DNA from: Camellia lanceoleosa
Taxonomy: Eukaryota > Streptophyta > Magnoliopsida > Ericales > Theaceae
Length of the DNA stretch: 64,000 nucleotides
Direction: 5' to 3'
NCBI GenBank assembly: GCA_025200525.1
Contig: CM045762.1
Coordinates: forward strand, 23,811,374-23,875,373
In this document: piece by piece, positions 33,138-43,946 of the stretch
How positions within the stretch are numbered: the stretch's first letter is position 1
How the letters are laid out: each line of letters begins with the position of its first letter
The notes under the pieces: model-generated
Seen by the model: the letters and a program-made list of their open reading frames with translations, nothing else
The model's database searches: none
What the model was told of the DNA's origin: nothing
Position numbers and translations under genes: made by a program

Positions 33138-35650
33138 TGTGGAGAACCCAATATACAAATCAAGTAAATAATTAAATAATAATAATTTTACAATCTCAAA
33201 TATTTTGATATTGAATCTTTGAGTGCAAATTAAATATTATTGGAGGGTCTTTTAATTAATTTTAAACTTAAAATAAATTTATAGTGAAAGTATTTAATTT
33301 AGAGACAAGATTTATTATTTTAAAAAAAATAGAGGGCAAGTTAGTAAGTATATTTTGTTATAATAATAGTTATATTTTATTTAAATTTTTGGGTTAGAAA
33401 ATAAAATAATATAAAGACATAACAAACTCGAGCCTTTTGTTTAGATACATAACCCTAGGTTGCCTATCACATTCTATAGCAAGCAGTTAGAGGCACTACT
33501 TGGGAGAGAGAGATTGAGAGAAAAGAAGAAGATAAAAATGTGGTTGCAAACAAGGCGGGATTTTTGGGTGTGTACTATGTCTTTATCTTTCTTCTTCCTT
33601 AAGGTTTTGTTCTTTATCCTTACTCTATGATAATTTAGTTCATTCATGAAGAGGTTGTAGATTTATGTATTTTGTGTCTATAAATATACTGTTAAGAAAT
33701 CTGAGGAGTAAAATTCATGTACAAAGAATGGGTGTAATTCTTAGTTCAAAAATTCTGCACAGAATTGCAAAATTTAAAAATCAAGAAACCATATCAAACG
33801 AATGAATTTTGAACTGAAATTTTTACAGTAGATTAATTACATATTGAATTGCCTATATGAATTTTTTCATAATTTTTGGGAGTCAAAATCCATATAAATT
33901 GAGGTATTCAAATCTGTCCAGGAAACCAGTCACAGTAACTTTGGAAGTGTTGTTCTCTTTGGGTATAAATCCAAAAATTATCAAATCAGCGTCATTAGAA
34001 CCGGCTACGAGTCTAGTTTCTTACATTTTTAGCCTTGCATTGATTGCTCGTATATTAAGAGAACCGTTAATTTCTTTAAAGTGCTGCAGAAAAACAACCT
34101 GTTTGGATATAATAAATTGTAGATAATTATTTTGATAAGAAAATCAAGTGAAACCAATTGGGTTTGGAACTTAGGATATATTAGTTGATATCTGGAGGAT
34201 TTTAGAATTTTTGAACAACGGGAGTGAGTTTTTAATTTTCAAAGTTAGCAATAGATTGAAAAAACTTTGTTTTATCTAAAGTCACTTTAGTGAAGTTTCG
34301 ATCGAACCTATGTCTTGGGTGATTTTAGACCTTGAAGAACATGAACTTAGGTAATATTTAAGAGTAATGATGAGTTGGGTTGAGCCGTATTAGTGCGCTT
34401 TTAGTTTGGGGTTACTTAGTTCAGATTCTTTAGTATTTTTAAATTAGTAGTGACGTAGTTTTATATTGGTTCAGTGGCACTAGTTGGACTTTTATACTCT
34501 ATTCGAGGATTATATTATTTCGTTTCCAAGTAGTTTCATGCTACGTATTTTTATAAATGTTCCCTTACCCTGAACTGTTGGAAAATTAAATTGTTGTTTT
34601 AAGACTAAACTGTTTTGATAAATTATTATATTATCAATGGAATCAAATTATTTCTGAAACATGTGTGAACTTGGCACACTGTAAACTATTTATTTTGGTC
34701 TCATGTTTATAATGATGAATTACCATGTTTTGCGAAACTGATGTGTATTGATTATTGGGACCATGTGTGTATTTAGTCCAGGGAAATTATTCCATCAGGT
34801 GTGGTGACTCGCCACTAGGGAACAAATCCTGTTGGGCCGTGATGACTCTAGTGCTCAACGATTGTAAGGAAAAGACCTTAAAAACAACTAGGTGACCTTC
34901 AATCGGATTGTCTTTGAGAAAAGGCCTGTGCCACCCTCGAGGATGACTCTTAGTTCTATTAGATCCAACAGGCTTATAGCCTTGAGAACTGTGGCATATT
35001 ATTTGTTTTTCTTGGTACCTAGAAAATTATTGGTATTCATGTTATAATATGTTTTAAGTGGAAAATGTCGCTTATCATGTTCTTAAGTAGACATGAGTAT
35101 TTTAAGTGTTGAATCGTGGAACCTTCTTTTTGAAACAAATTGTATTTACCAAATTGTATGCCAATCTAGTTTCGTAATATATATCTTATTTTGGAATTGA
35201 ACCTTGTTTTCAAAATCAGATTTACTATCCATGTTGCTATTCACTAAGCTATCACCGACTTAGTTGTTTACCATTTCCGTGTGTTAGAAGGACTTAGAGT
35301 GGACTCATGGCGAAAGGTGGACTCAATTGCATGGACCTCTAGGGCATTTATTTAATTTGTTTTAGGTTGCTTTGTCAAGTTTTGTGCATACATTGTGGTT
35401 GGGTTTTATTTAGAATTATTTTATTTTATGGGCGGTTTGTGTCCCATTTAGTATATATATATTTTTAGGAAGTTGGTTATGACTTGTTTTTCACTTGTGG
35501 TACGTCACTGGATTGAGTGTTGATTTATTTATTTCTAGCCTATCATCACATTTATTCTTTATGGTTTTGGCTTCATGTTTAGGCTTATGTGTGCCTTGGG
35601 CTAAGTCCCTGTGGGCCACGGCCGGTCATGCCCGGATTTGGGGTGTGACA
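33138..35650 (-). repeat. Solo-LTR-like insertion, 2.5 kb, inside the Gypsy element
   Basis: On the minus strand it begins TGTCACACCCCAAATCCGGG (35650) and ends GGGTTCTCCACA (33138), that is TG ... CA as for LTRs. TGTCACACCCC is a common start of plant Gypsy LTRs. Its base composition (AT-rich, no frames) differs sharply from the GC-richer gag on one side and leader on the other. Flanking 5-mers (CATAT and GTTAT on the plus strand) match only partly, so the target duplication is not clean. Internal retrotransposon genes are absent. Confidence 0.6.
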
Positions 35651-36620
35651 GTTATTCCACCTCCCTCTAGCATCCCTCCTGGGGTTATGTCTGGGGCTCC
35701 AAGTCCGCCATGGGGGACAGAGGCAAACCTTCGCGCCTCCACCTCCTTCGGGTTTGTCCATCGATGGCGATCGTGGCAAATCTTCGTAGCGCCATTACTT
35801 TTTATTAGCAAGGAAAACTTAATCAAGAGGTTTTGTTCGCTCGCTTTGTTCCTCTGCATACGCCAATTGTACAGAAAGAAATAAACCTTCACGTATAATC
35901 GTTGATCAAGATGGCGCCTCCATACGACGCCGCTTTATTCCTCGAAAACACAAACGGAGCTAGCCGGGCGGTGTATGCCTGATACCTCTCCAATGCCTAC
36001 GCCGAAATAGACAAATAGACAAAAAGCTCTATGTATTCGAATCAAAGTTGTGTGTTACCTCTCCATAGGTGATGTTGTGAGCTTTTATAGGTTCTGTCTG
36101 GCACAATCCTAGTAGGACTCTTACTCTTTCATGCAAAGTCCTCCTAAGAGTCATACTCCTGAAAGATAATGCTTATCTTTCAACACTCTCCTCACTGCTT
36201 AAACCAAGTGAGATAGTTTTACCATGGTCGGACTCCAATATGACTGAGGTAAGCATGGCTATGTCAAGCAGACTAGACCGAGATAACTTTAGCTCGGCTC
36301 TTCCATTTATCGCTTACCTCGGTTTTCCTAGTGCTAACCATGGTATGTCTCGACCGATAATCAATAACGTGGTCCCGACCGATAACTTTGTGTGACGCAT
36401 CGAAGTTTACCGTGAAGCTCTTTGGGACGGAGTAACTTCTGCCTCTTTTGGACCTGAGTAACTTTAAGCTTCCTTGGACCGGAGTAACTTTAAGCCTCTT
36501 TTACTCAAATTTTCAGATCGGGCCCATAACGGCCCATTACCCATTCGCCCAATTTTCATATAAATTACCCTCTCAGACCGGTTAGTAAAAATCCCATAAA
36601 ACTACACAAAACAAGCCTAA
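35651..36620 (-). other. Probable leader and LTR of the Gypsy element
   Basis: Moderately GC-rich, coding-poor sequence directly upstream (minus sense) of the interrupted gag. It has LTR-like phrases such as GAGCTTTTTGTCTATTT and GCGTAGGCATTGGAGAGG. A possible LTR boundary TGTGTAGTTTTATGGG lies near 36605. I could not place the primer-binding site. Confidence 0.4.
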
Positions 36621-39600
36621 GATTGGCGCCTGCTGCTTTATCCATACCATTAACTAAAATAAATCAAAATGAGCTAATGAAAATCATTAAAAATGAACCA
36701 AGTGTTGTACTAAAATAAAATGACAAACTTCTGTCCACTAATTAGATTGGAAGGTTTAGTTTAGTGCTTTTGGGCCTATTTTAGGTCAATTTCTGTGATT
36801 GAACCGTCCAAATTTAGCTGAAACTACCCAATGTCTCTCTCTCTCTCCTTGCACAACTTAAGGCCCCATCTCGTTTGTAATTTTTAGTTAAAATAGTTTT
36901 AAAGTTTAAAAAAATCAAAATAAAAATTAAAATATCACATTTTACATATCAATTAATTATTTTTTCTCTTACAACTATATATTCAACTAAAAAAAATAAT
37001 TTGGGATACAAGATTTTCAACATTTGTTGGATTGGAGTGCAAAAGGTTGTGTGAAAATGTGATTAGTATAAATTGACCAAGGAAAGTGCAATGAAATTTC
37101 CTTCTTAAAGAGCTGCAACAAAATCCAAAGAAAAATGTTCTCATATGTTTCACCATCACATCGTTTTCTACTAGAATTCACAAAGAAATAAAAACAAAAG
37201 GAAATGTTATGTACTGTCTATATCCATTAATTGTGTACTTGACCTAACAAGAGAATATAATGAAGAAACAGCCACAAAACCACACATGGCTTTCAATGCA
37301 GTCCATTCCATTTCATTATCCTCAAAATGTGTATCACAGAGTATTTCACAGTACTTTCATCGTTAGCCAAAGGAAAATATAAATGGTTTGATTTCCGTAC
37401 TGTTTTCTCAATCTTCCAAACACATGGGAAAATGTTGGCTAGTGGTCATGTTAATTCAATGAACTATCAATAAGAAGAAAAAAATGTTAAAAAAATTAAA
37501 ACTTCAATAACTTTTATACATTATATACAATTTTTATATATTTTAACGTATTTTTTATACATCTATCAATGTTATTAACTGCGCAATTTTAATAACTTTT
37601 ATACATTATATACAATTTTATATATTTTAATATATTTTTTTACAGATTTATCAATGTTATTGTCTGCTCAAAGGACTGGAATTAACATTTTCTTTGTATC
37701 ATAGATGAACCGTGTTGTTAGAGTAATAGTACTATTTGCAAAAAAAACATTTTCCATAAAAACTACCGCATAATAGAGATAAGGGATGCCAACACCCTTG
37801 TGGCAAGTTGGCGTGTAATTGCAACAAGGAAAAGGTCAAGGGTTCAAGCTGATAAACTAGTAAAAGTCTCTTTAAGTAATACATTTCAGTATACTATTTT
37901 ATTAACAAACTAACAAATCTAATTTCCAAAAAAAAAAAAAATAGAGCTAAGGGATGGAACACCTTGTCTATCTTTTGTGTAAGTTTTGTTGAAAATTAAT
38001 TTTATGTGCAACTAGTATCGTGATACTTGTTATACAAAATACTCTCTTTAGTGTAGAGGTGGGGGCTCACATCCTTATCTCAATTCACCTCACCCATTGT
38101 CTCTCTTTGTTCAAATTTATGTGAAAAATTTATGTGCAAATTTAGTAGATAGTTGTAAGAGTAACAGTGTCAAAAAAATGTATCTTTATCAATAATAAAG
38201 TCATATATAGACTAATATCAAAAAATACTGATCTATATCAATAAATATTAATGTTGAAAGTTCAAAATTTCAACATATATATCAGTCGATATTTGGAACA
38301 TTGGTAGAAACCTACCTCAAAATCATCCCTTGCGACACGTGAAAATGAAATTTACGTGATTAATCTTAAAATTATGGTTACATTCACAATTACTATGACT
38401 CACTATAATTTAAAAAGTAACAAACGAGAGAAACAAAAATAATTACCCCACCTACATATATTAGTCTTACAAGTTACAAATACACAAAATACAAAAATAT
38501 CCTTATTCCAAAACTGACTTGTCAGTTTGATATCCACAATCGAATCGTTAATGTCTAGTAATTGTCCAGATTTACACTACCCTTCAGTAAGCAACAAAAC
38601 ATAACTATGAAAAGGTTCCTAAAACCATTGATTTGTTTGTCATTTTTAAAGTCAGAAGAAGAATGCACCATCTTTGATCTCCTTATTATCTGAGAGTTGA
38701 TGCCAACAATTTTTCAAGGAAGATGAACATAGGATACTTAACCATTACTTGCCAAAATATCTACTGTTTATTTGTTTCACCAAAAATGAATACTTCAAAA
38801 TTCAACCCTATTCATTTTAGGGTTTTTGGACTGACACCCAAGTTGCACCACTATTTTAAGGGTGAGGATCCTCTACAACATTTTATTTTATTTTATTTTA
38901 TTTTTGTCCAGCTATTATTCATTACTTGATCAAAATGTAATAAAATGTAATAATTAGTCGCTAAATCATGACTTTTGGATCAAGTGCTGGATAATGACCG
39001 AGTACTGAATAATGACAAGATGAAAAAAGTGATGGAGATGATTCAAAATCTTTACTTGCAATTAGCGAACAGTTATTACTTTTGTCCATAGTTTCCATTT
39101 CGTGAAAAATCATTACGTAGTTTTGGAGTATTAGATTTTTTTTTTTTTTTTTTTTGATAAATAATTTTGGAGTATTAGATAGATCTGCATTATATACATT
39201 ATGCTTTCAATAAATGAAACGACAATCTCATGGCCTTGTGGTTTAATATCATGGAAACAATACTTTGGTACTTGCAAAAGAGGAATTAGAGTTCAACTTC
39301 TACGAACTAATCTAACAATTAACAAAAAAATAAATAAATAAAATCACCTAATAAAAATACATTTTTGTTTCTCAACAACAGGTTATATGTGAACATCTTA
39401 TAACCATTTTTTTTTTTTTATAATGAATTCACTAAAAAGGTGAAAAAGAACTGATGAAAATAGACTATGCTTTTTTAGATAGGTACTATAAAATAAAAAT
39501 ATTAGGATTATCATATCAATTTAATTTTGTTAATAAATTATATACACAAAAAATCTTATGAAAAGAATAATTTAAATCATTAAAATAGACAACTTAAGTT

Positions 39601-39780
39601 CTCTCAGACTTAAATATGAACACGAGAGAAACTCAACCTTAGCAGCCCTTTAATTACTAGCACTGTAATCCTGAAAGTGTGGTTTTATTGTAATTTTCCC
39701 CCTAAACCTGGTTTATTAAACACTCCTTTGATCCCATCCCATGCAACTTCCAGGAAGGAGAATGTTCCCCCAGTTCAAAG
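36621..39780. other. Gene-less stretch upstream of the EF-hand gene
   Basis: AT-rich. Contains a two-unit direct repeat at 37506-37660 (AATAACTTTTATACATTATA at 37506 and 37591, period 85). It also has poly-T runs near 39138 and 39410. No coding sequence, RNA gene or mobile element was recognised. Confidence 0.45.
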
Positions 39781-39842
39781 TTAAAGCTCAGAGAGAGAGA
39801 GACAGAGAGATGAAGCTCATATCAACCATAATAATTCTCTCT

Positions 39843-39850
39843 TTATATAT
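39843..39850 (+). promoter_or_regulatory. TATA box of the EF-hand gene
   Basis: TTATATAT in a CTCTCTTTATATATCTCTC context, about 75 bases upstream of the ATG at 39923. The stretch between is CT-rich, as in many plant leaders. Confidence 0.6.
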
Positions 39851-39922
39851 CTCTCTCTACCCCTTAAGTTGATCTCTCATTGTCTACTCTCTGTCTCTCT
39901 CTCTCATAATAACCCTTTAGAG

Positions 39923-40282
39923 ATGTCATTACTCTCCACAATGGAATTAGCAACTGATGATCCATTTCTCTTCGAAGATTATTTTCCATCAATGATTGAG
40001 CGGTTGGGAGAGGACAGGTTCATGGGGGAGCTGTGTAATGGGTTCCGGTTGTTGATGGACGTGGAAAAGGGACTCATAACGTTCAAGAGCTTGAAGAGAA
40101 ACACTCTTCTGCTAGGTCTGCAGGACATGAGAGACAATGAACTCGTATGCATGTTGACAGAAGGAGATTTGGATGGTGATGGAGCTCTCAATCAGATGGA
40201 GTTTTGCATTCTCATGTTCAGATTGAGTCCTGGTTTGATGGATGGATCCAAGCGATGGATGGAAGAGATGGGCGTAAATTAA
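39923..40282 (+). CDS. PBP1/KIC-like single EF-hand calcium-binding protein
   Basis: Intronless, 119 aa. Matches the plant PBP1 (PINOID-binding protein 1) / KIC (KCBP-interacting) family: GELCNGFRLLMDVEKGLITF (35-54, with one residue substitutions from the family), a degenerate first EF region, then the canonical calcium loop DLDGDGALNQME (82-93) followed by FCILMFRLSPGLM (94-106). Family members sense calcium and bind the PINOID kinase or the kinesin KCBP; the cell location is cytosolic. I chose ATG 39923 because it follows the TATA and CT-rich leader. An in-frame ATG at 39941 (MELATDD) is also possible, and the frame is open upstream to 39869. Slightly shorter than Arabidopsis PBP1/KIC. The C-terminus (KRWMEEMGVN) resembles KIC more than PBP1, but I cannot assign orthology. 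Confidence 0.9.
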   Translation: MSLLSTMELATDDPFLFEDYFPSMIERLGEDRFMGELCNGFRLLMDVEKGLITFKSLKRNTLLLGLQDMRDNELVCMLTEGDLDGDGALNQMEFCILMFRLSPGLMDGSKRWMEEMGVN

Positions 40283-40640
40283 TTCTGTTTGGTTTCGTTT
40301 TCAATATCTGTTTCTTGAAAAATTTTAAAAATTAATTTAGTGAAAAAACATGTTTTTGAATCTTTAAAAATTATTTTCCCACAAAAATAAAATAATAATA
40401 ATAATAATAATGAATGTTTTAAATTTTTCATTATTTTGTCACTAAATTAATTTTTATTATTTTTTAAAAAATAGATTCTAAAAATAAAACTAGATAGATC
40501 TCGTCTACTTTTATGATTTTTATCTAATAAGGATGTCCTTTATTGGATTTTGTAACGCCCTAAAACTTTTCTTTGTCATGCAAATAAAGGTGAATGTATT
40601 TATTTATTCAGATGTCATTTTGGCCATGAATTAATAGCAT

Positions 40641-40790
40641 TCATAAATCATATTAGTCCGATTTTAAGTTAGGTCTCAGCTTTGCTCATAAATCATATTG
40701 GTCCGATTTTAAGTTAGGTCTCAGCTATGAATTAATAGCATTCATAAATCATATTGGTCCGATTTTAAGTTAGATCTAAGACCGAACTAA
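40641..40790. repeat. Three-unit direct repeat
   Basis: The phrase CATAAATCATATTGGTCCGA followed by TTTTAAGTTAGGTCTCAGCT occurs three times in a row with small changes, spaced about 50 bases apart. Confidence 0.85.
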
Positions 40791-41530
40791 TTTTTATGAT
40801 TTTAGAACCTTTGAAACTATATCTGAGTCATTTAAGTTATATAACCAAACTATAGAAATCAATTTGGTTTAGTTTCATTTTATGATTTTTCTATTTTAAA
40901 AAAATTCTAATTATCAATCAATTAAAGTTCAATTAATTCTAACAAAGCATAGCAACAACTTGGATTTAATTGATTAGAACATAAATTTAGTTGTATAAAT
41001 TGAGGATAATAATACTCGTAAAATGTAAATTTAAACTAAAATAATTATGTGTGCGCTTATAAAGAAATCTTAGTTATATAAATTTGATTTTTATTTTTTA
41101 TTTTTTTGTACATGCCCACTATGAATAGCCATTGCAATTTCAGATTTTCCTAGAAGTCATTAAGCACGAAATTTAGTTGCAGGCAATGTTGGAATAATTT
41201 TCAGAAGTTTCAAACTTTTACAATTTTAATTGTTTAGTTTAATTAAGTATTAGTTTCAATTGTTTAATTCAAATTATTATCGAGCAATTATAATTCAGTT
41301 TGGAGTTACAATTTTAACACCTTTTTATTTTTTGGCCTAATTGAAGTAAGTATTATTAGATTGTCGCAATGTTTTATTAATCATTATATTTGTGTTGTTA
41401 CATACTTATATATAAGATCATTGTTATGTTCACTCATGTTATATATTGCATTTTGAAAAACTCCATATATAAAAGGCTTTATATGGCCTTGTTTGAGAAG
41501 AATCTTCCAAATACAACATTTTAATTCTTT

Positions 41531-41675
41531 CATAATATGTGATCTAACTTCAATTGGGACCATTCACGTTTGGAAGCACCATTTTAGGGCGTGAGACACA
41601 TAGTTAGATCACATATTATGAAAATAATATGTGATCTAATATGTGAAAATAATTTTTCATAATATGTGATCTAAC
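41531..41675. repeat. Palindromic cluster of an 18-bp motif
   Basis: CATAATATGTGATCTAAC at 41531-41548 recurs at 41658-41675 and occurs inverted at 41603-41620. The block could form a hairpin and is MITE-like. Confidence 0.7.
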
Positions 41676-42780
41676 TATACATCTAATTGTGTATATATAT
41701 ATTTTTTGTTTGATATTCATTCTTTATTGTATAAAATTTATAAAGAAACATTGTTGTAACATGGTATGAGGTTATGATCCACCATGGTCCTTTAGAAAGA
41801 ATTGAACTTTTTTCTTAATTTTGTCTTCTGCTAAAACCAATCAATTTGAAATTAAACATTTATCTTGTGTTCAAGACCTAGTTTATGGACGGATTAATTT
41901 GTGGAGGAAAAAAAGGTGGGGATTCATTAAATAAAAAATAAAAAAGGAGTAAAATTAACTTCTTTTTGATTAATTATTTCACAAATTCATGATGCAATGT
42001 TAAGGAATTAAATTGAATTTTGTCACCTCTTCATCAAATAGAGTATTTATGAGAGTTGCAATATTTTGTTGGTGCATTTACTCTAAAATCTGTACTAAGA
42101 TCATCATTTCATAACGGAAGTATTACATTACATTTATGCATTGTTTCTTTTCTATTGATATGTAAATGTTATGGGTCATGAAAAACAAAATGAAGAAGAA
42201 GTAAGAATGTGGTTTACCTCCAAAACACTGATAATAACTTGGGATAGATTGCATGCTACTAATATTCCACGTATTCTCTTATAGCATATTTGGTGGGTTT
42301 TATTTTATTTTATTTTTTTTATAGAAATTTAGCCATAATCCCTCCATTAAACTCTTATTTGGTGAAAATGACAATCCAATTTATTTTGCTTCACAAACTT
42401 CTTAAGAAAAAAATGCATAATTAAATAAAGACAAAATAAAATATCTTTTGTTTTTTTTTTTTTTAACAATATTATCGAGTAACATATATTATCCAAATGT
42501 AATAACACGCTAAGATGAGACAGATAACATGTTATCGCAAGCAAAGTAACTTTTAAATAAAATAACATGTTACTATTTATATCAATTTCGACAGTAATAA
42601 CTTTTTTCGTTTTAAGAATTTCATAGTCAACATAGATCTTATTTGATAGAACTTGATGAGAAAATTCTAAAAATACTAATTTTATTCAATTTTTTTTTTT
42701 TTTTTAAGTTTTCTTTTATACAACTGAAAATAGCTATTTGGTAGTAGTAGCTCTATGCGGAATTCTAATACTCCCTGATT

Positions 42781-43570
42781 TTTATTTTTTTAAAAGTTAC
42801 CTAAAAAGTGGGTTTTCAATTTTTGAGTGAGGGTCAAGCGTGTTCTATGTTCTCTCTTTTCTTATTTAAATAATCTCTCTCTATCCCTGCCCCCACTACC
42901 CATCTCTCTATCCCCCCCTCCACTACAGTTTCCATAGCAGGCCCCACCTCCATTGAAGCCCTCTCCACCCCAGCCTCTCCTACACTGCAAATCCCCACCT
43001 CTCTGTCACCACATGCCTCCACAGAAAATAAACCAACCCCTTTCTCCACCTCAGCCCTCATACATTCGCTCACACAAACGGATATATATATATATATGAC
43101 TTAAATCTTGGTCCATTGGCCTAAATCCGCGCACTAACTGTGGGGATGGCCTGTTGATCCCTGAAGTGCTGCCCCATTGTCTCGGCCGCCTACCTGTGAG
43201 CCCGTCTAAGGTTTTGTCCAACAGTCTAGCCCGACCCAGTAGGAAAAAGCAGCCTGTTGGGCTTAGTCTGATAAGCGGGCTTGGATACCATTTTTGTTAC
43301 CTGGGACCAACCCTTGAGATCTACTAATCGTAAACTCAGTAGTCTTTGTGTTGAATTCCTATTGATGACTCTTTAACTTGATAGTTACCTGTAAGGTTGA
43401 ATGGGTTGGACCTTTATCTTTGCTCTCACCAGTTGACAGCAAAGAGTTATAACCTTGTTTGGTTACAACATTCATGAGTTCTGTACTGTTGCAGGGGGAG
43501 GTCAGACTACTGCAACATGGCAGAAAACCTAAATTTACTTAAAGGTCTCCAAACCTAAGAGTGTATGAAC
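42781..43570. other. CT/pyrimidine-rich block and GC-richer insert
   Basis: 42860-43070 is C/T-rich, low in complexity and followed by a (TA)n run (43082-43097). From 43100 to 43560 the sequence is clearly more GC-rich than its surroundings, with phrases like GCCCGACCCAGTAGG and GGATACCATTTTTGTTACC. It looks like a fragment of an unidentified mobile element. No coding domain was seen. Confidence 0.35.
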
Positions 43571-43946
43571 ATTTCTATTAATTACCAAGGAAAAAAATAA
43601 AAGGAAAAGCATAACAATTAGACATCCTTGATCATGCTCATGTAAAACAAATTAAAAGCAAAAAATAGAGGAGCAACAGATTTTTATTTTCCTACAACCA
43701 TGCAAAATGAATTTTTATACATCAGAACTAAACCCAAAATCTCATCGAGGGTATGCACATTTCTATTGATTACCAAGGAAAAAAATAAAAGGAAAAGCAG
43801 ACATAACAATTAGACATCCTTGATCATGCTTATGTAAAACAAATTAAAAGCAAAAAATATAGGAGCAACAGATTTTTATTTTCCTACAACCATGCAAAAG
43901 CTGAATTTTTATACATCAGAAAGTGCGGAACATAATAGTTTCTTGT
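43571..43946. repeat. Two-unit tandem repeat, 188-bp period
   Basis: Units start at 43571 and 43759 with ATTTCTATT(A/G)ATTACCAAGG and run through GACATCCTTGATCATGCT and GATTTTTATTTTCCTACAACC. They are about 95 percent alike by eye, with small insertions in the second. Non-coding. Confidence 0.9.

Larger units (their letters stand above)
28737..36620 (-). mobile_element. Ty3/Gypsy LTR retrotransposon, Tat-like, truncated and frameshifted
   Basis: On the minus strand the order is leader/LTR (about 35651-36620), a solo-LTR-like insert (33138-35650), gag (about 31700-32700), protease (about 31270-31480), RT (about 29980-30620), RT-linked RNase H (about 29470-29870) and a second RNase H (28737-29260). 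Integrase and the 3' LTR are missing, lost at the N gap. The gag-PR-RT-RH order is Gypsy, and a second RNase H after the first is typical of the Tat lineage. Stops and frameshifts occur every few dozen codons, many at places where CAG or CTG would restore the expected residue. Confidence 0.85.
40283..42780. other. Gene-less stretch downstream of the EF-hand gene
   Basis: AT-rich with an (AAT)n run at about 40391-40410, likely within the 3' UTR or just beyond. It also holds a triple repeat (40641-40790) and a palindromic cluster (41531-41675). No coding sequence was recognised. Confidence 0.45.

Noticed and set aside
35495..35892. Overlapping frames of 64-129 codons on both strands
   Set aside because: They straddle the junction between the solo-LTR-like insert and the Gypsy leader; at best fragments of retrotransposon sequence.
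42834..43073. 79-codon minus frame rich in Glu, Val and Gly
   Set aside because: Opposite a pyrimidine-rich low-complexity block; no leader, no family.
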